Source of the DNA: Rhinopomastus cyanomelas
Lineage: Eukaryota > Chordata > Aves > Bucerotiformes > Rhinopomastidae
Assembly: GCA_013400115.1 (NCBI GenBank)
Contig: VXBP01002784.1
Coordinates: forward strand, 435,130 to 499,129
Direction: 5' to 3'
DNA length: 64,000 nt
Below the pieces are notes generated by a model that worked only from the letters and a program-made list of their open reading frames with translations, made no database searches and was not told where the DNA came from. The position numbers were made by a program, and so were the translations under genes. This document shows, piece by piece, positions 19,623 through 32,300 of this stretch (position 1 is its first letter; each line of letters starts with the position of its first letter).

Positions 19623-21556
19623 TTGCTGTAAAACGTCGAGTAAATGTGTCTCCTTGGTCTTAATGCTTTAAACCATTAGCCAGGCTTACAGGACAGTAGT
19701 TTTTGAGCTTTTTCGAGCAGTTTCTGCCACATTGAAATAAAGATGTTTAATATCTGTAGTGATATTATAACATTTTCTTATAGCACTCCTTATGGTCTTG
19801 CTTATATTTATTCCATGGCAGTTATTAAAAGTAGGCACACCTTTCAGCATCAGCTTAAGGATCTCCCTTTTGCCCTGTATGACTATGACCCATTCTGTCC
19901 AGCCCAGGGTGTTCTTGTGGGGTAGCAGCAGCAGAAAACTTACATTAAAGTTTCTCAAGTTTTGTGTGCAAACTAACTACCATCCACTTAGTCTTGAGAC
20001 ACACAATTACTCTGGCCAGGATGCATCTGTAGATGTAGATAATCACCCAATTCCACTCACCCTGCAGATAAATAAACATCTTATTTGAAGTGTTGCTTGC
20101 CTCGTAGAGAGAAAAGTATTTATTTATTCTTTTACAGCTGAAACCATTTTAATGAATTTAATCTGATGCCTTAAAAGCAGATTTTTCTGAATTAATTATC
20201 TGCACATGCTGTAAGATTGTATTAATGGGTATTTCCATCCCCTGCTTAAAGGAAGGTTATCCCCTGTAACAAAGTGCTCTCAAAGGAGTTAGCTTCATAT
20301 TTTATGACACTTTATTAAGCTGCTTTTTCTTTCATCAGCACCACTGGAAGCAGATATATTTCAGGTCAGTGTTTGGGACAGGTGGTAGTACCATGTTGGA
20401 GTCTTGTTTGTGTACCTGTGTGCTTACTTACTAAATGCCTGAGCCTCTTTGTTGTAACATTTGGGAGTCTGCAGGTAGTTCTTCTAAGTGTTTGTATATA
20501 GCTTTGAAGTAAACAGTGTTTTTGAAGTGGTAAATATGCTTTGGTAGTGGGTTTTGAGCTGGGGCTGAGGCTTTTGCTGGGGAATGCTCATGGGGCTAGA
20601 CTGAGAAGAGGACTGAGTAGATAGACAGACCTGGAACATCTAATGCTCATTTGTTGTTTTGTCACAAACAAGGGCATTAGGACTGGGAAAAGGTGGAATG
20701 TCTCAGTGGGGGGAAGCTTGTAACTGTACTAATATCTGAAAGCAGAGCAAGTACCACTATGTATAAATAGGTGTGGGTGAGTAGTTCCCTTTAGCTGATG
20801 CTGGGGTTGGAGAAACAATACTGAGAGAGAGAATCTTAAATTAGAGAGAATCCTGCAAGCACGACTAGAGAGTGTCTACGAAAGCAGTGCAGCTATGGTC
20901 CTGTAGGCCTCGAGCAGTAGCATTGTTCATACGTGGAGGTCCTCTTCTCTTATCCTAAATCTTGGCTAAGGCAATGCCTTACAGAGCTCAGTGAAAGGCT
21001 CTAAAAGTTGTTTCTGTCAGCAATGCTTCCCTTTCCTTAAGGTCATAGACTCATAGGGATTGGAAGGAACCTCCAAAGGTCATCTAGTCCAACCCCACTG
21101 CACTAAGCATAAGGTTGTCCAGAGCCTTGTTGAGCCTCACCTTGCATATGTACAGGGATGGAGCCTCAACTACCTTCCTGGGCAAACTATTCCAGTGTTC
21201 AGTGCTAAAGAACTTCTTAACATCCAATTTAAGGTACTGGAAGGTCTCTGTCAGATCCCCCTGGAGCTTGTGTCACTTAATAATCTTTGACCAGAAAATC
21301 AGAAGAGATGAGCAATTGCAGTGAGAGTTAACTCTTTTAGACAGTGGATAACAATGTGTCCTGAGTTGCGTGAATCATCATATTTTCATCCTGGACTATT
21401 TGCTGGAGTCTTTACGGAAGATCCTTGGTGGAGGTTGTCTCCTCATGCTCTGGTCTTTCTATTGTGAAGAAACTGAGAGTACCCTGCCCAGATTTACAGC
21501 AAGTTCCCTGAACAGAGGAGGGACTCTGATGGGAGTCATTTCATGCATTTCCCCCC
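19623..21556. repeat. 1,934-bp direct duplication, copy 2
   Basis: Second copy, continuous with unique sequence on its right, whereas copy 1 is continuous on its left. Differences from copy 1 cluster at the right end (near 21,413-21,530), suggesting an unmerged overlap rather than a biological repeat. Confidence 0.95.
21043..21265 (-). mobile_element. old CR1 fragment (in duplication copy 2)
   Basis: Same element as at 19,108, repeated by the segment duplication. Confidence 0.82.
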
Positions 21557-21822
21557 TCTATTTAACCTTCTGCCATACGATGGCACTGGTTAGCTGGCCA
21601 CGGGGTGTCCTTTCCTGTGACACTCCAAACTAGTTGTTGCCTGGTTTATGGGGGTGCCTGCAGAGCACAGCTTCTACCCAGCTTCCTCCACAGCTTGGGC
21701 ATGCAATGGGAGCAAAGAGTGGCTGAAAAGCTACCAAGTCTGTGTTTTAAAAAGGAGGACCTAGAGGTGTGGTTTTAAGCTTTTTCAGGCATTTAGGTGA
21801 ACTCTGAGCACATCATGCTGTA

Positions 21823-21983
21823 TTCACAGAATCACAGAACATTAGGGACTGGAAGAGACCTTGAGAGATCATCTAGTCCAACCCCCTGCCAGAGCAGGAT
21901 CACCTAGACCAAGTCACACAGGAACATAGCCAGGTGGGTTTTAAACATCTCCAGAGAAGGAGATGCCACGACCTCCCTGGGCC
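21823..21983 (-). mobile_element. CR1 3' end, about 160 bp
   Basis: Antisense: CACAGAATCACAGAACATTA, GGGACTGGAAGAGACCTTGA, then ACCTAGACCAAGTCACACAGG and CTCCAGAGAAGGAGATGCC. Confidence 0.92.
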
Positions 21984-24221
21984 TAACAAAACAGCCAGTG
22001 TGTAACAAAACTAAACACAAAAGCACTCTGTATAAGGAAGTTTTTAGACCTATTTGTTTTCAAAACTGGATTAGCAACACTTGTAACACCACAAATGTCT
22101 TCTGTGACCTGTCTCTTCAGTTAGTTAAAAAATAAATGTAAGTGATCATCGTGTGTAATGCACGGAGCTTCCAGATGTGTGTGCTCATACACTAATAATT
22201 CTGGTTCTGTGAGTCTAAGTTTAAAATGATTCGTGCTCCAGCAGCCTCTTCCCAAATATCTCCTCCGAGGACCATGCACTGCTCAGGGACCCTTTTCATA
22301 CCAGTCTGTTTGGCCATGTTGGCTGTGAAGAGCCGAAGGTCTGATTTTAAATAATTCTGATAGGAATTGTGATAAATACTCAGGAGTACAATAGGCTGTA
22401 GTCCCTGATACAGGAACTTGATTCAGAGTCTGCCCATCCTGCAGCACCTGGTGAGGTTGTTGTCTGTTTTGGGTGAGACAGTGACAAAAGGCTCTGTGTT
22501 GAGGATTTGTTCATCGAGTGGATGAATAGAGGAGGTGATGATTAAATTAGATGATGAAGTAGGGGAAGGCAGAACTGACGGCATGGCTCACGCTGACAGT
22601 GGAGCATGGGGCGACGAGTGATTTGAAGCCTAAGTATGATTGGTCTGTATTGTGTTGGGTGATGAAACAAAAACAGTCCAAAAAGTCAATTTGGAACTTT
22701 TCGAATCCTGTGTTGAAAAGCAAGTCATGATGATGTGGATGTGACATTTTGAAAGAACTATTTAATGGTTACTTTCATGTTGGACATGCTTTTAGTGTTT
22801 TAATTTCAATGGCATGCTCAAGTAAGAGAAGAAAAAGAGAAGATAGAGGTTGATGGGGCGTCTCTAGCAAAGAGCAAAGCTTCTGAAGCCTGCAGGTGCC
22901 TGCAGAAAGGCCATGAGGTGGTGCCTCAGAGATAGGCAGAAGGATGTAATGTAAAAGTCATTTGGTTGCTTTTAATTTTTGCTGTCTGAAATTCAAGTAA
23001 AAAGTCTTGAAACACTGGCAAAAGTTGGAGACTGACAAAGTCTGAGCTGGCAACAGCGTTGTGAGCGTGGTGGACAACACACTTGAAACAAAGCAGCAGC
23101 CTCGCAGCTTTGAGTCCTATGGTTTGTCTGTTCCTTCTCTTTCAACTTTGGCATGACAGTTTGTGTTTTTTCCCTCTAATTTCAAAGTGAAACTATAAAT
23201 AGGAGTTGGGAACCGTGTGGATGTGGTGATTGATATGGATTTTGTTTGCTGTTCTCACCCACTTGCCTTATAAAGGAAGTCTAAGATTAAATTAAGAGCT
23301 AATGATCGAGCAGTTTGTCAGCCATGCCATGTCCTTGATCTGCTTCCAGCGTGCTGGCTCCATCCTCTTGCTGTGACAAATGTCACTGATTTCAGCAGGG
23401 CTGGATCAAGCCCTTTGCAGGGAGCGTTCATATTTTACCCTGAACATAAATATGATAGATTCAAAATAAACTTATTTCTTCAAAATGACTCCTTGGCATC
23501 TCTAAATGTTTACATTAATTTTTGGGGGTGTTTTGTTTAAGAGAAAAATAAAATTAAATCTGTGTTGCCTTTTGGGGTGTGTAATAATAGCTACACCTTG
23601 ATAGGTCCTCTTGGGCAGAGGAGATGGCAGATATTCCTATAAAACGAAGACAATAACAAGTTTCTGAAGCTGATAAAAGTGCAGGACCCTGTTATAAATC
23701 CCATCAACACTTACTGTAGTTATACATTACTGTGTTGTTGAAAGAAAGGCTAGTGAAGGAATAAAGTATGTGAGACTTTCTTCATAGTTACTTCTACGAG
23801 TTGCGACTAGCTTGAAAAATGCCAACATTGTTAGTAAAAGTAGTAAGAGAGTAGTGATGTATGGTAATAGTCATGAGGGTGCCTGCCATTTAAAACAGAG
23901 TGTAATCAACTATGTTTGGGGACCTGGAATGTGCAGATTTTTTCATAGGGCAACAGCAGCTGCAGAAGTCAAAGCAGTGAAGGAAGGGGGATACTTCAGC
24001 TTATGGTGACAGAAGTTTGAGCTGTAGCTGGGTCCAGTGCAGTGCTTCAACGTCAGCCTTTGCTTCAACCTAATTAAAGTCCTAAATTACTGCGTGTTTG
24101 GCTTTGAGGGCATTTGTTGGGTGTTTATTTTTTTCCTAAGAACATCCTAAACTCCCAGATTTAAGTTTGTAACTTGTAACTCTTTCTGCAGTGGATGTAA
24201 AGAGCACTTAAAGGAAATCTG
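21984..24221. other. intergenic, no gene seen
   Basis: No conserved coding sequence or RNA gene recognised; ordinary AT-rich sequence. Confidence 0.55.
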
Positions 24222-24323
24222 GGATCCTGTGTGACTTGGTCTAGGTGATCCTGCTGTGGCAGGGGGATTGGACTAGATGACCTTCCGAGGTCCCTTCCAA
24301 TTCCTAGTGATTCTATGATTCTC
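24222..24323 (+). mobile_element. CR1 3' end, minimal (about 100 bp)
   Basis: Sense: CCTGTGTGACTTGGTCTAGG, GGGGGATTGGACTAGATGAC, ends GTGATTCTATGATTCT with the CR1 octamer tail. One of several copies truncated near ACTTGGTCTAG. Confidence 0.93.
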
Positions 24324-25048
24324 CTGGTATGCTCCAGTTTTTAACTGTGTGTCACTGGGCTGATCTTTGTCAACAATCTCAGCATATTATTCCCAGGATG
24401 GGTGATACTTCTCTGCTTGTGGCTTCAGAGGTTCCACCCTAGTTCTGGAAAAAATGGTTTTTGATTGTTCCTGCTGTTCTCAAGACACTAAAATGTTTGT
24501 GGGTGTGCAGGCAAGTATAAACACATATACCCAGGGTAGCAATAGCCAGTGTGTCATGTTAGCTGTGTGCTCGTACTTACTTAGTCTTCTCTCTGATTTT
24601 TTTCCTTTAGGACTGTGCCTATGTTTTTCCAATTCCAAGCAGTGGTTGGGTAGTTTCTACTTGTAAAATCCTCAAACAGATGTAATTTCTGCCCCTGCCA
24701 TGACTGACAAATTAGCTGTCATCTGGAAATCTCATTTTCTTCCCCAACCTGCTTTGGTCTGACACATTTGAGAGGGGTAGTTGTAAAATTATACTAATAA
24801 AAACTCTATCCTGCTTTATACCAGGCTGTTGCCAGACAGATCCATCTCCTGTTACTGCTTGCATCATGTGTGTGAGCTTCACTGCAAGAGTGGCACTGGA
24901 AGCTCTGGGTTTTGTGGCCAAGCGTGCAAAGGCAATGTAAAACATCCAGGTTACCCCTGTAATCTTGCCTTCGTGGGCTGGTGGTGTGTTCTAGGCTTTA
25001 ATTGCACAGCTGCAAAATGTTTCTCAAATGCGCTATAATCAGCATTTT

Positions 25049-25972
25049 CTAAAGCTTCAGTTGCATGAGTTTCATCCTTTTTTTTTTCTTTTTTGAGCTG
25101 TTTTTCTTTCTGCAGACCTTGCTGAGGCTGCAACGCATGCCTGGCAGCCGTGTGTGGTCAGCTGTACTTGCACAGCAATTTCTGCGTGTCACAGCGGTAC
25201 CGTGCAAGACGCTGATGAACACTGGCAAGTACAGAGCCTCTGAGAAGGCTCTGCAGGAAAAACAACGTGAAGAAAATCCCCTCTTCCCTCTGCTTTGTGT
25301 GTGTGCTGAAAAGGAGCTTGACTTGCCATGCCACAGAGTTTTGACACTAATAATGAATTTCATTTTTTTTTTTACCTTGGGAAGGGTTTTATGCCTCTGA
25401 GGCTGTGAGCCTCTTGCACTGAGTGGCTGAGCTGGAATAAAACTGAATTTCTTGGCTGACTCTGCAAAGTTTGGGGATTGTTGGCCTCTGTAGTGAGATC
25501 CCTGGCCAGAGCTGGCCCTGAACATCAGTGGCTCCTGTGTCTTTCTTACATGAAGGAGGAAATATGCTTTTGAGGATTGCAGTAAAATACTGCTAAGGGT
25601 GCTTTTGGGACAGTTTGGATTCTCTGAACAGAACCTGCCTTTTCTGGACAGGTATTGATGCTTCCTGGAGGAAACTTCTCTTCTGTGACCATGCAGCTGG
25701 TTGATGGCATCTCCTAAGCAAGAGCCTTGTGGCCTTACAGGGCATACACTGCAATCACAAAATGCCTTATAGGGGCTTGTGAGAGCCCACCTGTGTGTCC
25801 TTGGCTGATGGCAGAAGAATGGGATGAGGTGCCCAGTCTGCTTCGCTGGGCTGGTTTTGGCTGGTCTTTGAATGCTTTGACCTCTGGCTTTGGAGATGCA
25901 CCTGCAAAACTTTTTGATGGTTTCTGAGTGGAATGGCAGTGATGATGGGTGCTGTGCACACAAGTGTCCCAT
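25049..25972 (-). other. 307-codon open frame of unknown status
   Basis: Longest stop-free ATG frame in the window. The product would be basic and rich in Ser, Lys, Arg and His, with scattered Cys and a Lys-rich C-terminus (SSKKKKKRMK, from a T-rich run on the plus strand). No domain, signal peptide or membrane segment seen. The ATG context is weak (T at -3). It could be chance, a lineage-specific gene or part of a long noncoding RNA; function unknown. Confidence 0.2.
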
Positions 25973-28900
25973 AAAATCTGACTGTCTTGTTGGTGCCTGC
26001 TGAAATGTACAGAAATGTGGTTTAATGCAAAAAAATCATCTCCATAAAAGTTACTCTTCTGGCTTCCTCCGTGCAGCATTTTCACTGTATTTATGATTTG
26101 AGCCCAACTAGCTCTGTGTTAGTAACAGTTTTCCTTGCAGCAGTAACCAGCAACAACTGCAGGCGTGGAGCTTTATATTTAATATAATTTTTGGAGAAAT
26201 GGTTTAACAATTGATGCTAATAGCTGTCTGATACTTGCACAGAATCCAAGTTCAACTGCACGTTTGCCTTCCGCTGAGCAGATTTACAAACAAGACCTGG
26301 CACCCAAACAGGCCTGTGCTAGACTGAGATTATTCATGTGTAGTCAGATAAGGAAACAAGGAATTTGGAGACTTTTTAGATTATAGATTTCTTAAAAATT
26401 GATCTGCTTTTTTAACTTGAAGCCGCCCAGGATGGTCTTGAAACAAAGCTTTTAGGCTTAAAAGTGTATTTACTTGTTTCTAAGGTGTGTTACTGATACT
26501 TGTAATTAACTAGTAGGATGTAATAAACCTAGGATGGTTGCAAAAAGGGGGAACTGTTCTTCACTATAATGGACATACCTAAGCAAACAGGTCTAGTACA
26601 CTTTGCTATCAGGTTCATGGCCCTTCAGAGCGAAGTTACGTGACACTGATGGCCCAGTTCTGCTCTTCAGTGAAATGTCATTTGCTTGAATGGTCCCTTT
26701 GCTTGTTTGAAAGTATGAGAAAAGGTGTGGGAGCACTTAAATGGGAACAAAAGTCTTTACAAGGGTGACATGAGGTGAAAAGGGGAAGTGGCAGCATATG
26801 GGCTGTGCTAGCTCCAGAGCTGCAGAGCATAGAAAATGCTCAAAATATCAGATTTATAAGTTGAAATTGCCTCAAGGCAGCTTAATCTTATACGGGAGGA
26901 GTTGGCATAGTGCATAAACCAAGCAGAAATGGGCCTTGGCAGCAGCGGAGGAGCAGCAGCATTTCCGGGACAAGTTGTTCTGAACAGTTTATCGCTCGTG
27001 TGAGCTCACGCTCGCTGTGTTGCTGACCTGGGGAACATGTCTCTTGGTTTGATCTCAGCCTGACAGTGCCCTTGGCAGAGCAATCCTGTGCTTTATTTGA
27101 AACCCAGCTGGCCTTTCAGGGAAATCCTCGATGGCTGCTTTCTGCCTGGGCTTTGCGGTGGTAGGAGGGGCTGTGGCACCGCTCCCCAGGGTGGCAGAGG
27201 CAGGAGACAGAGGTTTAGAGCTGGAAAAGGGAAGAAAATTTGAAAAGAGTATTTTCTCCAATATAGGTCGTCTCCTGCTTTTTATCTCTTCCTGACACAT
27301 ATCTCCTCCTCCACCTGGGATGGAGCAGGCAGGTTTTGTGGTGGTCTGCACATCCCAGTGTTCAAATCAACTTGGGTGGTTTGGTGCCTCAGGACTCATT
27401 TCTGCTTCGTTATTGCTTCATACTGGGATGTTGCAGTGGGGTTGTGGGAGAATGAGAAGCTTTTTTTTGTTTTTCTGGATGGCTTTTGGCACTGAGAAAA
27501 CCTGTAACTCTTGCAAAACTTTCAGCATCTCTGAACTGAAATGCTATTGTAACATCAGACCACTAGATCTTGGCTTGAGGCTTGCATCCGGAAGTATTAA
27601 AATGCTTGTGTTAGGCAGGAATGTTATCCTTGATAGAAATTCCCATATAAAAACCTTTACTTGTCATTCCTCCATATACTCCCCCTTATTTCTCACCCTA
27701 ATTTATTTTTATTGTTCTTTCTGCTTGGCAAATGCCACCATGGTCCTAGCAATGAGGTCCTAGTCTTTGAGGGAGCTTCTGCAGGGCATTGAGGCTTTGC
27801 AAATAATTTTAAAAATAAACAATTTTTTAGGTTTCCTCTGGACTTCCTGCTCTCTTGTCCATGCTTGGAGAAGGAAATGTGTGAGCCGTGGGATGGGGCT
27901 TTGGGTTGAGGGTGATGTAGGAGAGCCCACAGACTCTATCTGGTACCTGGGTGGCCACAGCTGTGGCTTTTTCCTTTGCAGTGGGGCACCCTGTCCCTGC
28001 GTCATCTTCCTTGCACCTCTCCCAGTCCCATTGCAGCGGGTGGAATGGCATTTACACCTTTGAAAGCTCCTCAGCTCTGTTCTGGTGCAGAGATGTGTGG
28101 TTGTTGGCTCCAGCCTCGGTGCTTCAGGGCACGATTTCAACCATGTCTATGGAGACCAATTTTCAACATCAAAACAAAACAGTGTAAGTGGAATTTATAT
28201 TACCTTTTAAAAATGCAAGTCAATAGAGCTGATGACTCTGCTTCAAGGAAGTCTCTCGGGTTTGCTCAGGGAATTACTACAAACATTTTACATCAGTTTG
28301 GAGACTCCAGGCAACCTCAGGAAGCATCTGCTGAGGACAGCTGTTGAAATAACCCAGATTGCATAGCTGAACAGGGGATTTTATAAGAAAGCATCCCCCC
28401 TATCACCCAATATCTTACACTTCTTGAAACCACTGTCCAATTTTTGGAGACAAGTTGATCTTTCTAAACATATAGATAGTATTTCCCTCCCCAAAGTGAT
28501 GTTTTCAGCTGGAATGATGGTGGTTGAGCAATCCGAGTAAAAGCATCGATGCCAGCTTCCTGAGTGTCTGCAGATTTGGATGAGATCAAAGCTAAAGAAA
28601 TAATCAACTGTCCAGAGATGGAAAAGATCCCTGCAGCTTTGACACAGCAGTGGATGGGTTGAATTGAGATAAGAAAAGGCTGCAGTGGAGGATGTGTAAG
28701 GATGCTGCCCAAAACCTCTTGAAGAGGTAGGTGAACAGGAGTGAGAGTGGGCAAGGGATGCTCTACCTGCCCCTTCCCCAACTCAAAATGTGCCTTGAGC
28801 TCTTGGTGTTCAGACAAGAGGATCTTGGACACTCACCCACAGATGCTTAAAGCCAGGATCTGAACACTTTACAAATGTGTTTTGTTTTTCCTCTGGAGCT

Positions 28901-29331
28901 GGTTAGAGCTTATCGCCTCTCCCACGGTATGAGGAGGAGTAAGAAATACCAAGCTCCCGGACTTAATCCCCCAACCAGGCTATTTTCAAATGTTTTGACC
29001 AAGGTACAACCATCAAATTATGTCAGAATTAACTATTATCTTCATGATGAGAGCAGTCTGGGCCGGCAAGGTGCTAACTTAGAGATGCGTTTTAATTATC
29101 TCAGTACTTTCACGGGCGGGTGGATTTGAGCGGGATGTTGGTCCTGGATCCTCATTTCTCTGCATGTCAGCCCTGCATGTGTGCATCATGTGCATCATTC
29201 AGGAGAGCTCTACTTACACCGTGATGTGAACATGGTGCCTCTAGCTTTTCTTTGCACTCGTGTCACAACAAACTGAATCTTCACGAGAGCATCACTGCAG
29301 CTTCACTTTAATGTCTGCCCAATCCAGAAAT

Positions 29332-29389
29332 GGGGGGGGGGGGGGGGGGGGGGGGGGGGATTTTTGANGAGGGGGGGGGGGGGGGGGGG
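29332..29389. repeat. poly-G tract with embedded n
   Basis: A run of 28 G, then ATTTTTGANGA with n at 29,368, then 19 G. Either a G-quadruplex-forming low-complexity site or a sequencing/assembly artefact. Confidence 0.9.
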
Positions 29390-32300
29390 TGTGAGGGGGA
29401 GGAATTCTTAAACTGAGCAAAGACATAGTTCACAAAAATGTTTAGTTATGATGGAACCAGGCAGCTTTTAATCTGATGTGATGGAAGTTGTAACAGCTAG
29501 CAATGCCTTTATGGTATAGTAGAGGGAAAACTGTGCTACTCGAAGGAGAAGCTCCCTGGTAAAGGTGGGAAGCTGGACTGTAGCCACTTGGCCTAAACGT
29601 GGAGTGGGCTCTTTACTTTTGCAAAGGTTTCACTGTGGTTTTGGGCTGATGTTTCCCAGCACTAGTGGGAAGAGTGATGCATGAGTTTGGCTTGCAGTGA
29701 GACCTACGTGTATGTCAGCTTGATGTTTGCAGAAAACACAAGAAACTGTGGCCTTCTCTGATAATAGAAGAAATGACTGTTTGATTGCCCAGGAGATGTT
29801 AGTGCCTTGTTGGAGATGTTGACGGTATAATTTAGGTCTTCCCTCTTCAGCACGCTAGACCAAAGACAGCAATCTTCCAGCCCCATTAAAGTTTCGCGTT
29901 GCTATTTTCATCCTTGTGACTTGTTTTTTAGTACAAAATCTCCAGCCTCGCAGTGAGCACTCGGCATGTTGCTTCATGTTTTCCACTGCCTACCTGCCTC
30001 TGCCAGTTCTTAAAGCTCTCATGAAACGACTAAATACTGTGGAATAGTCTCTAGACCAATCCTGGGTTGCAAAATTGTCTGGAACCTGGTTTAATTTGGG
30101 AAGAGAAAGCAGAAAATGCAAACTTCAGCCTCAGGCTTCAGTTCAATTCATGTCAAAGTGCATTCAGAAATGGCTTTCCTAGAAACACCGCTCTTTCTGG
30201 TGATCTGGTTCTTTCTGCCTTCCCCCAGGCAGTGTCTTTTAGCAGAAGTTACTACTTCTTTTCTCCTTGGAGCAGATTTTTTGTTTGTGTTTGCTGCTTG
30301 TGGCATTTGTTTTAATGTCTTTGCGGCCACTGCTGAGTTGGGTGGGACGGCTGGTCACTGAATCTGCTGCTGGCAGTTCATCCTCACCTGAACAACTGGA
30401 GAGCATTAGAAAACTTCTCTGTTCCCTCACTTCTATCTGCTTCTTGATTCATGGCAGGTCCTTTGATACAGCGCTTACAAGAGCAGCTCAGGCATGGCTG
30501 GTATTGCCAAATTGCTCCTCCAGGAACACGACAGTTCATTTTTCTGCCATGGCATTATCATATTTTACTCACTTCCCTAATGTGCGGGTCACCCCTTGGC
30601 CCCACCAGCCCTCCTGGGAAGTTGCTTCTGCTGTGCTTGGAAGAGTCTTGATTTACTAGTCCAGGCATTTGCAAGTTGTTCCTTTGGCCTGCGTTGTTCA
30701 TTGTAATGTGTGACCTTCCCGATCTCACGAACGCTGCTTTTCCCCTCATTCATATATAACCTCAGCTTCTCGGAGGATGACTTACTGATTTTAATAATGC
30801 CTTTTACCCTGCTGCTTTAGTATGTTGGCTTCCCCTCTGCAGCCCTGACTCTGAGCTTCCAAAATCTGTTTGTTTTCCTAGTTTCCATGCCGCCTGCAAG
30901 AATTTTGCTCTTTTGACTTCCCACTTGGGTGTTTGTTGTATGTATATTCTGCATGGGAAACATTCCTATATATTACACTAGGTACTTCAGAAATGCTTGG
31001 AGCACGAGAACAAAATATGACCCTCAAGAGGAGGTAGTCACTGGTTCATGTGTTTCTGGAGTGGCCTTGGCAAGAGTTAGACTTTGAGGGGTCTGTGTGA
31101 CTCACATGATTTTAGTTCAACAGCATAAATACGTTTCTTTTGTCCAACTGGCTGGCAGGCTGCTCAGTTGGAAAGCTTTTATGTGTGCTTGTTGGGGTGT
31201 AGGAATGGAGATGGTGCGTGCCTTTGCACAGGGGGCATTTGTCGACAAGCACTGCAGATGCTTTATTTAGAGAGTATCTTCTGCAGGGTGAGAGGGAAGG
31301 AAAGAAAAGAGGGTTGTTTTTTTTTAAACCTACACAATAAAGTGCACCAGAGTGCGGGTTTGCGCGGCAGGAGCTGCTGGAATGCTCAGCTGAGAGCTGC
31401 ACCTTTCCCTCTCGATGGTGTGGTTTGAACCATGTCGGTATGAATGTAGCCCTTGATTGAATATGTGTGTTATGTAGAACTCATAACAATATTATATTAA
31501 AAATAAAGAAAATATTAATTATCCAGATGTATTTCTGGGAGGGAACGGAGATGCAGAGTGCTGATGTCCCTTCTGGGACGGCCGGGATTCTGGATCAGAA
31601 AGTGAAGTAATTTCTCTCTCAAGCAAGAGCATGTGAGTGACACTGTGTGACCGTGTTTACAAACAGAACCTGGAGCTCACCCAAGTCCCACGTTCTGACG
31701 TGCAGGAAGAATTGCTGTGTGTCGTGATCATGCAGTCCTTAATCCCCTATGTAGGTTTTCTTGGACAGCGGTGAATAAATCAGGGGAAGCCTTTAATACC
31801 ACTTAGTCATGTTGTTGTGGCACAAGGTTTGCGACTTTTCTGACAGGCAAATATACACAACAAATGAGAGGCTTTAGAAAGAGTTAAACTTGGAGATCAG
31901 TTAAGAAAAAAAAATGCTTGCTCAATGTGAACAATGTCTATCAATATAAAATTGGACTGTATTTTTTTCCCATGCAAAAATGACCAAAGCTGTTGTACTG
32001 TCCTTCAAATTTGCTTTGGCAACTGTAAGCCAACTCCATTTTATTAAACAGCTCTTTTTCCTTGTAATATATACAGAAATGTTTGCAGTATAAACATCTT
32101 AACTCAACATCTGCTTTTCCCTAGATATAAACCACAGTTAACTTTTTGCCCCCTTTCTGTTCGTTGGGGCTGATAACTTTTAGTGCTGGCCGAGGGAATG
32201 AAGTTGTGTTCTGTACCAGATGCAGCACAGTTTGGTTTTGCATTATGCAGGTGTTCCCCCAGCTGGGAAGTGTGGAATCGTGCCATTTTGCTGAGATGAT

